Source of the DNA: an uncultured Alphaproteobacteria bacterium
GTDB lineage: Bacteria; Pseudomonadota; Alphaproteobacteria; Rickettsiales; Midichloriaceae
Reading direction: 5' to 3'
Assembly (NCBI GenBank): GCA_903860855.1
Contig: CAIOSF010000067.1
Span: forward strand, 1 to 7,656
DNA: 7,656 nucleotides
In this document: piece after piece, positions 1 to 6,155 of the stretch
Numbering within the stretch: position 1 is the stretch's first letter
Layout of the letters: each line of letters opens with the position of its first letter
Notes under the pieces: model-generated
Databases searched by the model: none
The model's input: the letters and a program-made list of their open reading frames with translations, nothing else
Told to the model about the DNA's origin: nothing
Made by a program: the position numbers and the translations under genes

Positions 1-265
1 AGGAGGCTTAAGTACAAAAATCCATGCAACATGCGATGCTTTAGGTAATCCAACTGGATTTTGTCTTACGCCGGGACAAGCTCATGACCTGGAAGGGGCT
101 GATATTCTAATCGAATCCATAGATGCTGGGGCTTTGCTTGCGGACAGAGCTTATGATGCCGATGATCGTATAATTAGCAAATTACAAGCAAGAGGATGTA
201 TTGCAGTCATACCATCTAACTATATGTGCACCGCATATTTATACTGTTTTTGCTTTTTTGCTTGA
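1..265 (+). pseudogene. IS5-family transposase fragment, truncated at both ends
   Basis: Read in the frame starting at base 2, the first 73 or so codons give a DDE transposase core typical of the IS5 family (IS427-like group). Key stretches are GGLSTKIHATCDALGNP, the TPGQAHD segment and LLADRAYDAD, where the aspartate after LLA matches the second catalytic Asp. Homology stops abruptly after the IPSN residues near base 222, where family members continue with a basic segment and the region bearing the catalytic Glu. The frame then runs through unrelated sequence to a TGA at 263-265. The 5' end lies outside the window, so only the 3' truncation is directly visible. It cannot encode an active transposase. 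No terminal inverted repeat or target duplication is visible at the break, so the end was probably lost by deletion or rearrangement rather than being the natural IS end. Confidence 0.85.
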
Positions 266-351
266 TGCATACCCTTTGATGTTTGTGAAAAAGGAAAAAA
301 AACATAGAATATGTGTATAAATCTCAAATACTAGCACTAAGGGTAATAAAA

Positions 352-1122
352 ATGCAGGGAAGCTATCCAGTCGCAGATCGGTCAATGAGTGGGGCAGCTG
401 AAGGGTACGATCGGTTCATTCGTGCAAAAGCAAACATAAAATTGATGCTGAATAGCGTGGACGACTCAGAACGTAGTATGATTTTCACTGAGCTAAAAAA
501 ATCTCTAATTGATAAGCAAAAGTTCCTTGCTATGACGAGCGATGCAATCGCTGGTCTTATCGGCTTATTGCAATCTCCGTTATATTTTCCTGTATTCAGT
601 GCAATATATGATGCAGATCCAGTTAACTTTTGTAAAGCAAGCGATGATCAGGAGTCATTGCATATGTATATAGTAGCTCACTATTTTAAAGAAGGTTTAC
701 TAGACATAGTATGTTTTTTTAAACATGCATTACAGAAAATACCGCAAAAAATGCTCAAGGATGTTGTTGGTGATATTATGGAGAATACTAGGCAACATGC
801 CATAAATGGTTTTCTTCCGTTTAGTAGATATCACGATAACGTAGACTCATTTATCAGTAAGCTTAACAATGGTGCAGAGGAGTTTGCCTTAAAATACATG
901 GCTAACCTAGTGAAATACAAAGATAAGATAGAGAAAGGTATTGACAGAGATCTTCTTAATCAAAGGATTTATAAGTTAAGCGACAAGTTCATGGAATTTA
1001 TGGGATTGAGATTGACAAGTGAGGTTGGTATTGATGAAATCATCTGTGACACTGGAGGTTTTGTTGCAAAAATCAAACAAGAACAAAATCGAGATGAGAA
1101 AGAAGGGAGTCACCGTAGATGA
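352..1122 (+). CDS. Hypothetical protein, intact member of a tandem family
   Basis: The product is 256 aa, of unknown function. I recognise no catalytic motif, signal peptide or clear membrane segment; it looks soluble, rich in charged residues and probably helical. The ATG at 352 is preferred over the in-frame GTG at 313. AAGGG lies 8 bases upstream (339-343), and the sequence around this ATG (AAAATGCAGGGAAGC) nearly matches the start of the downstream paralogue at 1361 (AAAATGCAAGAAAGC). Segments shared with that paralogue are KQKFLAMT, DQESLHMY, FKEGLLD, FSRYHD, LSDKFMEFMGLRLT and the C-terminal GGFVAKIKQ. The last residues after the family motif (KEGSHRR) are not conserved, and another frame there reads DEGIDRDKF, so the original C-terminus may have been altered by decay at the junction with the next copy. 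A lineage-specific family beside an IS scar could be host-interaction proteins, but that is conjecture. Confidence 0.7.
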   Translation: MQGSYPVADRSMSGAAEGYDRFIRAKANIKLMLNSVDDSERSMIFTELKKSLIDKQKFLAMTSDAIAGLIGLLQSPLYFPVFSAIYDADPVNFCKASDDQESLHMYIVAHYFKEGLLDIVCFFKHALQKIPQKMLKDVVGDIMENTRQHAINGFLPFSRYHDNVDSFISKLNNGAEEFALKYMANLVKYKDKIEKGIDRDLLNQRIYKLSDKFMEFMGLRLTSEVGIDEIICDTGGFVAKIKQEQNRDEKEGSHRR

Positions 1123-1324
1123 AGGCATAGATCGGGATAAATTCAAAGTTTGAGTAGGGGAACGAGAACAAGGAGTTAACACCAGATGATAAGCTTGCAG
1201 CAACTGAGAAACTCATTATAACATAGCGAATAAGAGTAGGGATGTAAGTGAAATTGCTGGCGACAAACCTGGGGGTTTCGTTGAGAAAGTTAAACATGAC
1301 CATGAACAACAGCAAATTTTGTAG
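1121..1324 (+). pseudogene. Remnant of a third tandem-family copy
   Basis: No intact frame spans this stretch, but pieces of the neighbouring family can be read in two frames. The frame starting at 1121 gives EGIDRDKF, like KGIDRDLL in the intact copy, before a TGA at 1151. The frame starting at 1164 gives ENKELTPDDKLAATEKL, a weak match to the LNQRIYKLSDKFMEF region, before a TAG at 1224. From 1208 the first frame reopens and encodes SEIAGDKPGGFVEKVKHD, a clear match to the C-terminal motif of both neighbours, ending at TAG 1322-1324. At least two frame changes and several stops make it non-functional. It appears to be the C-terminal third of a family member whose 5' part was deleted. The GGF motif match is secure; the upstream pieces are weaker. 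Confidence 0.6.
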
Positions 1325-1360
1325 GCCTTCCAATATAAATTCAGAAACCAAGAAAAAAAA

Positions 1361-2048
1361 ATGCAAGAAAGCAAGAGTACACTAAAAAACATGACCAAAA
1401 ATTTCCATAAAAGTCATGATCCATCATATGTAGCAAATGGTAGTGGATCCATTGGAGAGACTGGAAGTTTTGCAAAGATGGAAGAATATAAGATTTCTTT
1501 AAAATCAATAAAAAATGAACAAAAGCTCATTGCCATGACAAAGAGTGCTGTTGTTACTCTTATTAAGGAGTCAAAATTCCCATTTTGGATGTTCAGTCTA
1601 AGATATGATGAAAGTCCGGATGGGTTTTATAGAGTAAGCAATAATCAGGAATTGTTACATCTTTACATGGCAAGTATATCCTTTAAGGAAGGTTTATTGG
1701 ATGTAACTCATTTGAAGCCAACGCTTGAACATATTGAAAATTATATCATGGTCAAATTTTCTTCTTTTAGTAGATATTACGATGATAAAGATGCATTTCT
1801 CAGCAAGCTTAGCAAGGGTGCTGAGCGATGCTCTATAATATACATGGCTGAGATGGAGAAAAATCTTGGCCAACAAACAGCTTTTGAATCCAAGAATTAT
1901 TCAATTGGGTGACAAATTTATAGAGTTTATGCAATTAAGATTGACAGATAAGGTCACAAATATTAGCCAAATTGTTGATGAAAAACCAGGTGGTTTTTCC
2001 GAAAAAATTAAGCAAGATAAAAAGATCAAAGTAAGAAGCGCGGCATAG
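1361..2048 (+). pseudogene. Frameshifted paralogue of the 352-1122 gene
   Basis: One frame runs from ATG 1361 to TGA at 1910-1912 (183 aa). A second, shifted by one base, carries the missing C-terminus to TAG at 2046-2048. The frames meet at a run of five A at 1859-1863. Removing one A gives a continuous 228-aa protein with EMEKILANKQLLNPRII across the joint, which aligns with the intact copy through LGDKFIEFMQLRLT and KPGGFSEKIKQD. Shared N-terminal features include EQKLIAMT, NQELLHLY, FKEGLLD and FSRYYD. Relative to the intact copy, about 17 residues are missing between FKEGLLD and FSRYYD. No good Shine-Dalgarno precedes the ATG, only an A-rich run. The product is of unknown function. A true single-base insertion is the simplest reading; a sequencing error in the homopolymer is possible and would make this an intact gene. 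Confidence 0.7.
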
Positions 2049-2051
2049 CTA

Positions 2052-2141
2052 ATACCAGGTCCCGCTTTTAGCTACTACCTCTTTGACTTCGCCCTTGGTC
2101 CATTACATGTGGGCTTGTCTATTACATCTGGGAACTGGTAT
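2052..2141. repeat. Imperfect inverted and direct repeats upstream of yajC
   Basis: The 196-base gap before yajC holds a 12-base inverted repeat, ATACCAGGTCCC at 2052-2063 and GGGAACTGGTAT at 2130-2141, with one mismatch and a 66-base loop. Inside it lies a direct repeat, ATTACATGTGGG at 2102-2113 and ATTACATCTGGG at 2121-2132, also with one mismatch and a 19-base period. No credible coding sequence occurs here. The arrangement could be a small decayed repeat element or a regulatory site; the arms are short enough that chance is not excluded. Confidence 0.35.
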
Positions 2142-2144
2142 AAC
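2115..2144 (+). promoter_or_regulatory. Possible sigma-70 promoter for yajC-parB
   Basis: TTGTCT at 2115-2120 matches four of six bases of the -35 consensus, and TATAAC at 2139-2144 matches five of six of the -10 consensus, with an 18-base spacer. Transcription would begin near 2151, about 95 bases before the yajC start. The element overlaps the short direct repeat in this spacer. This is a consensus match only and, in AT-rich DNA, could be fortuitous. Confidence 0.3.
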
Positions 2145-2244
2145 ATATGGTGCATCTGACTGTTTAGCTTTTATACAGTGGCGGTTGCAGATCTCTCATT
2201 GCTTTGTGCAGAAGTTAGTATTACAGCTGAGTAAGGTGTTGTGA

Positions 2245-2739
2245 ATGTCGGCTCTCTACCAGATTTTCCTGTGGTGCTTGGTTTTAACAATTATTTTTTA
2301 TTTACTCATAGACATCATTAGTTATAATGGCGTCCATTACATCTCGATACATACCATTTTTTCCATGATTTTAGATTTTCTGATAAGTTTAACAAATTTC
2401 ATACCAGTGGCGTTAGCTGATGAAGCAGTCGATACAGTATCTACAGCCACTGATGCAGTGAGCTCGTCATCTTGGACTAGCGTCGCTCCACTATTGCTCA
2501 TAATGGTCGTCTTTTATTTCTTGGTGATAAGGCCTCAACAGAAAAAAGTGAAAGAGCACCAAAATATGCTAGGTGGATTGAAAAAAGGTGATAAGGTCAT
2601 AACATCGGGTGGAATAATGGCCACCATAGTTCGTATAGATAACGATAACAATGTCTTGACACTAGAGATAGCTGACAATGTTAATATTAAAGTAAAGAGG
2701 GAGTTTGTTGGCGAGATTGTAACGCCACAAGGGACATAA
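2245..2739 (+). CDS. yajC: Sec translocon accessory protein YajC, N-terminally extended
   Basis: YajC is a small inner-membrane protein that associates with SecD-SecF and the SecYEG translocon. The family signature is clear: a hydrophobic segment at residues 80-95 leading into FLVIRPQQKK, then LKKGDKVITSGGIMATI (112-128) and a short beta-rich cytoplasmic domain ending in KVKREFVGEI. At 164 aa it is longer than the usual 100-120. The extra N-terminus carries hydrophobic stretches at about residues 5-26 and 36-58, the latter ending in VALADEA like a signal-peptide cleavage region. The ATG at 2245 has AAGG 8 bases upstream (2233-2236). The in-frame ATG at 2365, giving about 124 aa and closer to normal length, has no Shine-Dalgarno. 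The start is therefore uncertain although the identity is not. secD, the common downstream neighbour, is absent; parB follows after 23 bases, probably in the same transcript. Confidence 0.92.
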   Translation: MSALYQIFLWCLVLTIIFYLLIDIISYNGVHYISIHTIFSMILDFLISLTNFIPVALADEAVDTVSTATDAVSSSSWTSVAPLLLIMVVFYFLVIRPQQKKVKEHQNMLGGLKKGDKVITSGGIMATIVRIDNDNNVLTLEIADNVNIKVKREFVGEIVTPQGT

Positions 2740-2762
2740 TTGAAGATAACTAAATTAAAGAT

Positions 2763-3698
2763 ATGAATCCAGACAAGAGAGCATTGGGGAAGGGGCTATC
2801 GGCCTTACTCAGCGAGACTTCCGGTTCCGTTGGCAATGCTGTTGTTCATAATAGTATGAATGGAGCTAGTCAAATAGCCAACTTACCTATTAGATGTATA
2901 AGATTCAATCCCAATCAGCCACGCAAAAATATTAATCACGAGGATATAGAGGAGCTTGCCAATTCAGTGAGAGAGTTTGGTATTCTGCAGCCGATCATTG
3001 TTAAGCAGATTGATAATTCAGAATATCAGATCATAGCTGGCGAAAGAAGATATCACGCTGCAAAAAAAGCTGGATTGCTTGAAATCCCTGTGGTGATAAA
3101 AACGGTAAGTGAGACAGTTTCGTTTGAAATCGCCATTATAGAGAATGTTCAGAGGCAAAATTTAAGCTCACTAGAAGAAGCTGAAGCTTATAAAAAACTC
3201 ATCGATGAGTTTGGTCACACGCAAGAAAGTTTGTCGCAGAAAATAGGCAAAAGCCGGAGCTTTGTCGCGAACACCATGAGGCTTTTGCGTTTACCAGATG
3301 AGGTAAAGCAACTGATTCTGGATGACAAGTTATCTGCAGGCCATGCTAGAACTATTGTAAATAGCGATAACCCCTTAGAGTTGGCGAGAAAAATTATAGA
3401 AAATAATCTCAGCGTTAGAGAAACAGAGGCATTATTAAAGAAAATAGAGAATAGCAAGAATAATGGAGTAAATAGCTCAAAAGAATCTAGTAGTAATAAT
3501 GGAAGAAAAAGCTCTTTTAATGAGATGATGGAAGGGGAATATATACAGCAAATCGAGGAAATGCTCCATAAAGCACTAAAAACACCTATTAAAATACGAG
3601 TAAAGAATAACAAATGCCAAGTTATCATTAAATGCGGTGGCATGGAACAGCTTGATGCTATAGTGGCAAGATTGGGCGGAGATTTGGTTGATGTTTAA
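2763..3698 (+). CDS. parB: Chromosome partitioning protein ParB
   Basis: ParB loads at centromere-like parS sites, spreads as a CTP-dependent DNA clamp, and works with the ATPase ParA to segregate origins. The 311-aa product has the expected order: an N-terminal RALGKGLSALL segment (6-16), the ParB/Srx domain with NPNQPRK (49-55), LQPIIV, the GERR patch (93-96) and ENVQRQNLSSLEEA (127-140) of the CTP-binding fold. A helix-turn-helix follows at about 151-172, then SAGHAR (191-196), an Asn/Ser-rich linker (about 229-252) and a C-terminal dimerisation domain. In the second box the residue after GERRY is His (98), where GERRxRA is usual. No parA lies next to it and no canonical parS (TGTTTCACGTGAAACA) was seen by eye. 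The ATG at 2763 is preceded only by a weak AAAG. A chromosomal ParB is more likely than a plasmid one. Confidence 0.95.
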   Translation: MNPDKRALGKGLSALLSETSGSVGNAVVHNSMNGASQIANLPIRCIRFNPNQPRKNINHEDIEELANSVREFGILQPIIVKQIDNSEYQIIAGERRYHAAKKAGLLEIPVVIKTVSETVSFEIAIIENVQRQNLSSLEEAEAYKKLIDEFGHTQESLSQKIGKSRSFVANTMRLLRLPDEVKQLILDDKLSAGHARTIVNSDNPLELARKIIENNLSVRETEALLKKIENSKNNGVNSSKESSSNNGRKSSFNEMMEGEYIQQIEEMLHKALKTPIKIRVKNNKCQVIIKCGGMEQLDAIVARLGGDLVDV

Positions 3699-3740
3699 AT
3701 AGAGCCTGTCATCAATTGAACTACCAAAACCGCAGCACCA

Positions 3741-3841
3741 TCGTCCTGAACTTGTTTGGCTTGTGTCCTTGCACCTTTCAGGATGATACGATTCGTGGGA
3801 TTCCGAGATGCAAGGGCACAAGCCAAACAAGTTCAGGACGA
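3741..3841. repeat. Long inverted repeat, 33-base arms with one mismatch
   Basis: Arms at 3741-3773 and 3809-3841 are complementary over 33 bases with a single mismatch (T at 3765 against a C in the reverse complement of the other arm), around a 35-base loop. The outer part begins TCGTCCTGAACTTGTTTGGC and ends with its complement. A further six-base pair, AGAGCC at 3701-3706 and GGCTCT at 3848-3853, frames it. It sits just after the parB stop and before the kinase gene, in a 191-base non-coding gap. In RNA it would form a very stable hairpin, but no T-run follows, so it is not a standard intrinsic terminator. It resembles intergenic palindromic repeats common in alphaproteobacteria (CCTGAACTTGTTTCAGGA type) or a small non-autonomous element. 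It may still terminate transcription or protect the parB mRNA 3' end. Confidence 0.85.
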
Positions 3842-3889
3842 CCAATCGGCTCTGCACATTTGTAAATTCTCATATATTGATTTAAATTG

Positions 3890-4930
3890 ATGAACTGGAA
3901 CTGTATTACCGAAATTTGTAAGCGTTTTGATCTCGGATCACTTACGACTCAGCCAACTAGAGTTTCCGGTGGTTTGCTGAACTTGATGTGGCGTGCTGAT
4001 ACCGATAGTGGGGTATATGCAATTAAGCAACTTTCAAAGCATATTGACCTGAAGAACGATAATATCAGAAACAATTATGAATTGACCGAAGATATTGCTT
4101 ATCATTTTTCTCAACAGGATATTCGAGCCATAAGTGCTTTAATAAAAGAGGGAAAGCATCTTATTATGGTTGAGGATAGTGGTTTTCTGGTATATCCATG
4201 GCTAGAAGCGAGAGGTTTTGATAACACATGGATATCCAAGCATCATGCTCTGCAAATTTCTGCAATCATTGCAAAAATGCATCTTATTAACTTAAAGATT
4301 AACTTAAAGGTAGTCGAGGCATCGGAGGCGGAGTTAGGTATTCATATTTCACATAGGATCAATGAGTCGGACAGGATCAGTGAGTTAATCAATAAAGCCG
4401 CAAATCTCGATTATTCCTTCACTATGGATTTGCAGAAGAATGAAAAGAATCTTCTTACAATAAATAACCTTTATCAAAATGCTATACCTGTCTTGAAGGA
4501 ATCCTCAGTTATTAGTCATGGAGATCTGGACCAAAAGAATGTATTATGGGACGGTAGCGATCGACCTATTCTTGTTGATTGGGAATCTGCCCGTAAAGTT
4601 AATTCTACATACGAAATAGCGAATACTAGCCTGGATTGGAGCGGTATTGCCACAAATAGTTTCGATGAATCTATTTTTGTCAGTATGATTGGCCTCTATA
4701 GAAATGCTGGTGGCAGCATAAATAAAGATCACCTAGAGGCAGCTTTTCATGGTGTTTTAGGTAATTGGCTTAATTGGCTGATTTTTAATATGGAAGGTTT
4801 GTATGTCAATATAGAGTCAGGTACTCATGAGCAACAGGCTTTAAATATAGAGCAAATAAGAGGAGCCCTGGCCACGATTCTTCAATTAAAAAGCGTCATA
4901 CCTAAATTAATGAAGAATTCATTTGAATAA
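3890..4930 (+). CDS. APH-family (aminoglycoside phosphotransferase fold) kinase
   Basis: The 346-aa product belongs to the broad APH/choline-kinase/homoserine-kinase superfamily, which transfers phosphate from ATP to a small-molecule hydroxyl. The catalytic loop is HGDLDQKN (210-217), with Asp212 as the likely base and Asn217 as a metal ligand. The metal-binding aspartate is in VDWESA (Asp230). The N-lobe has the glycine-containing strand RVSGGLLNLMWRA and YAIKQL, whose Lys probably binds ATP. The stretch HGDLDQKNVLW-LVDWESA-LDWSG resembles a subfamily I associate mainly with actinobacteria and firmicutes. The substrate cannot be deduced, and resistance should not be assumed. ATG 3890 is chosen over the adjacent in-frame TTG at 3887; no strong Shine-Dalgarno is visible. 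The lytic transglycosylase gene begins 27 bases after its stop, suggesting co-transcription and perhaps a sugar substrate, which is speculation. Confidence 0.85.
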   Translation: MNWNCITEICKRFDLGSLTTQPTRVSGGLLNLMWRADTDSGVYAIKQLSKHIDLKNDNIRNNYELTEDIAYHFSQQDIRAISALIKEGKHLIMVEDSGFLVYPWLEARGFDNTWISKHHALQISAIIAKMHLINLKINLKVVEASEAELGIHISHRINESDRISELINKAANLDYSFTMDLQKNEKNLLTINNLYQNAIPVLKESSVISHGDLDQKNVLWDGSDRPILVDWESARKVNSTYEIANTSLDWSGIATNSFDESIFVSMIGLYRNAGGSINKDHLEAAFHGVLGNWLNWLIFNMEGLYVNIESGTHEQQALNIEQIRGALATILQLKSVIPKLMKNSFE

Positions 4931-4957
4931 TAAATATGATATTTTTAGGCCTGACGA

Positions 4958-6151
4958 ATGAAGAAGTTCTACTTATCAATAGCGCTCCAGATTACCACCA
5001 TTTTTATGGCCCTCACGATCTTCCTGGCTCGAGTGCACCATTGTTTTGCTGACATACCTAGCCCATCACATCTCCAGGCGATATCGGAACAACAAACAAA
5101 GAATAACAAGATCATCTCCGCCCTCTCTACCAGTAGTCAGGATAAGAATAGCAAAAACAAGGTTATTTCCAAGGTTACGGCTACTAAAGCCGTTCCATCA
5201 AAGACCACCTCCAAGACTGCTCAACATAGTAGTTCACCAAAAACTGGAGACTTTGCTCGATGCCTAAGAGCTATAGATTTCTATGAGCAAAAATATAATA
5301 TCCCTCGCAACCTTCTCTATGCTTTGACCATAGTTGAGTCGGGAAAGTGGCAAGAGGAGCACGGCGTATCCCTCCCATACCCTTGGGTGCTAAATGTTGA
5401 GGGTGAGCCACATTTTTTTGAAAACAAACAGCAGGCAGCTGTTTTTCTAAGAAAAGCAATAAATCAGGGAAAAAAGAGCATAGATGTAGGATGCGGCCAG
5501 GTCAATATTCATTATCACGGCCATCACTTTGAGAAACCAGAGAACCTCTTAAATCCTGTATATAATATAGCATATGCCGCTTATTTCGTTGCTCGCAACT
5601 TTGCTGAAAGTGGTAGCTGGTCAACGGCCATCTCTCAGTATCACTCTCGCACACCAGAACTAGGTAGAATCTATTGGCAGAGAATTCAAGATACTATGAA
5701 AAAGATTCACAAGCATAGAGATCAGTATGATGCTTTGAGAGCTACTCACTCTGTTAAGTTGAATCGTATAAATGTCAATCGTGCCAAGTTGCTAAATAAG
5801 AAAAGTAGAACCAACCAAAACATAACTGTCCAAAATGTAGCCAATAAAGTTATTGATGCTAGAGGTAATAAAAGTAACAGTACCAGGATCAGTGGGGGCA
5901 AAGCAATACCAGTTGTAGGTGTTGACGCCAGGAAAGCAAGTCGGATTAAGCAAAGTAATGTTGGCATGAATGGGGAGGGAATTGTTGGTTCAAACAGCAA
6001 TGTATTACCAAATGATAACTTGCTAAAAAACGTGAATTTACCAATAATTCATGTGGATGGAGATATTGCTGTTAGTGGTAGCGCAGATGGTCGTAGAGTA
6101 GTCGATCTTCCCACGAATCAGGATATAGAAATGTTCGCTGAAGGAGGATAG
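4958..6151 (+). CDS. Secreted SLT-type lytic transglycosylase
   Basis: Predicted to cleave peptidoglycan glycan strands in the periplasm. Residues 1-31 form a signal peptide (KK, hydrophobic core, CFA cleaved before Asp32). A Ser/Thr/Lys-rich linker covers about 36-97. The lysozyme-like SLT domain runs from about 98 to 255. It contains ALTIVESGKW with the likely catalytic Glu127, GCGQVNIHYHG (178-188, in place of the usual G-x-M-Q-I), NLLNPVYNIAYAAYFV (197-211) and AISQYHS (224-230, in place of AIAAYN). The tail of about 140 residues is basic, Asn/Ser-rich, low in complexity and probably disordered. ATG 4958 has only a weak AGG eight bases upstream. It lies 27 bases after the kinase gene and is convergent with the J-domain gene. 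Roles such as septal remodelling or making space for a secretion apparatus are possible, but no such genes are seen here. Confidence 0.88.
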   Translation: MKKFYLSIALQITTIFMALTIFLARVHHCFADIPSPSHLQAISEQQTKNNKIISALSTSSQDKNSKNKVISKVTATKAVPSKTTSKTAQHSSSPKTGDFARCLRAIDFYEQKYNIPRNLLYALTIVESGKWQEEHGVSLPYPWVLNVEGEPHFFENKQQAAVFLRKAINQGKKSIDVGCGQVNIHYHGHHFEKPENLLNPVYNIAYAAYFVARNFAESGSWSTAISQYHSRTPELGRIYWQRIQDTMKKIHKHRDQYDALRATHSVKLNRINVNRAKLLNKKSRTNQNITVQNVANKVIDARGNKSNSTRISGGKAIPVVGVDARKASRIKQSNVGMNGEGIVGSNSNVLPNDNLLKNVNLPIIHVDGDIAVSGSADGRRVVDLPTNQDIEMFAEGG

Positions 6152-6155
6152 TTAT

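Noticed and set aside
313..351. GTG at 313 as the start of the first family gene
   Set aside because: The ATG at 352 has a better Shine-Dalgarno, and its surroundings match the start of the paralogue at 1361.
976..1398. Three overlapping minus-strand open frames across the tandem-array gap
   Set aside because: They are Phe/Ser/Leu-rich products of reading AT-rich DNA backwards, while the plus strand contains recognisable family homology.
3741..3841. Intrinsic terminator of parB
   Set aside because: The stem is far longer than usual and no T-run follows either arm, so it is listed as an inverted repeat with possible secondary roles only.
3215..3857. Two overlapping minus-strand open frames (142 and 93 codons) opposite parB and the inverted repeat
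   Set aside because: They lie antisense to a well-conserved parB or inside the palindrome, have no ribosome-binding site, and encode compositions expected from reversed codons.
2740..3900. parS site near parB
   Set aside because: No close match to TGTTTCACGTGAAACA was seen; the palindrome after parB is unrelated in sequence and much longer.
3890..4930. Antibiotic-resistance aminoglycoside kinase
   Set aside because: Only the general APH fold motifs are present; substrate-defining similarity to a known resistance enzyme is not recognisable.
5046..5267. 73-codon plus-strand frame inside the transglycosylase gene
   Set aside because: It overlaps the signal peptide and linker of a clear SLT gene, is Arg/Pro-rich and has no family resemblance.
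5271..6000. Minus-strand frames within the transglycosylase gene
   Set aside because: They are antisense to the conserved SLT domain or its tail, with Leu-rich compositions and no start signals.
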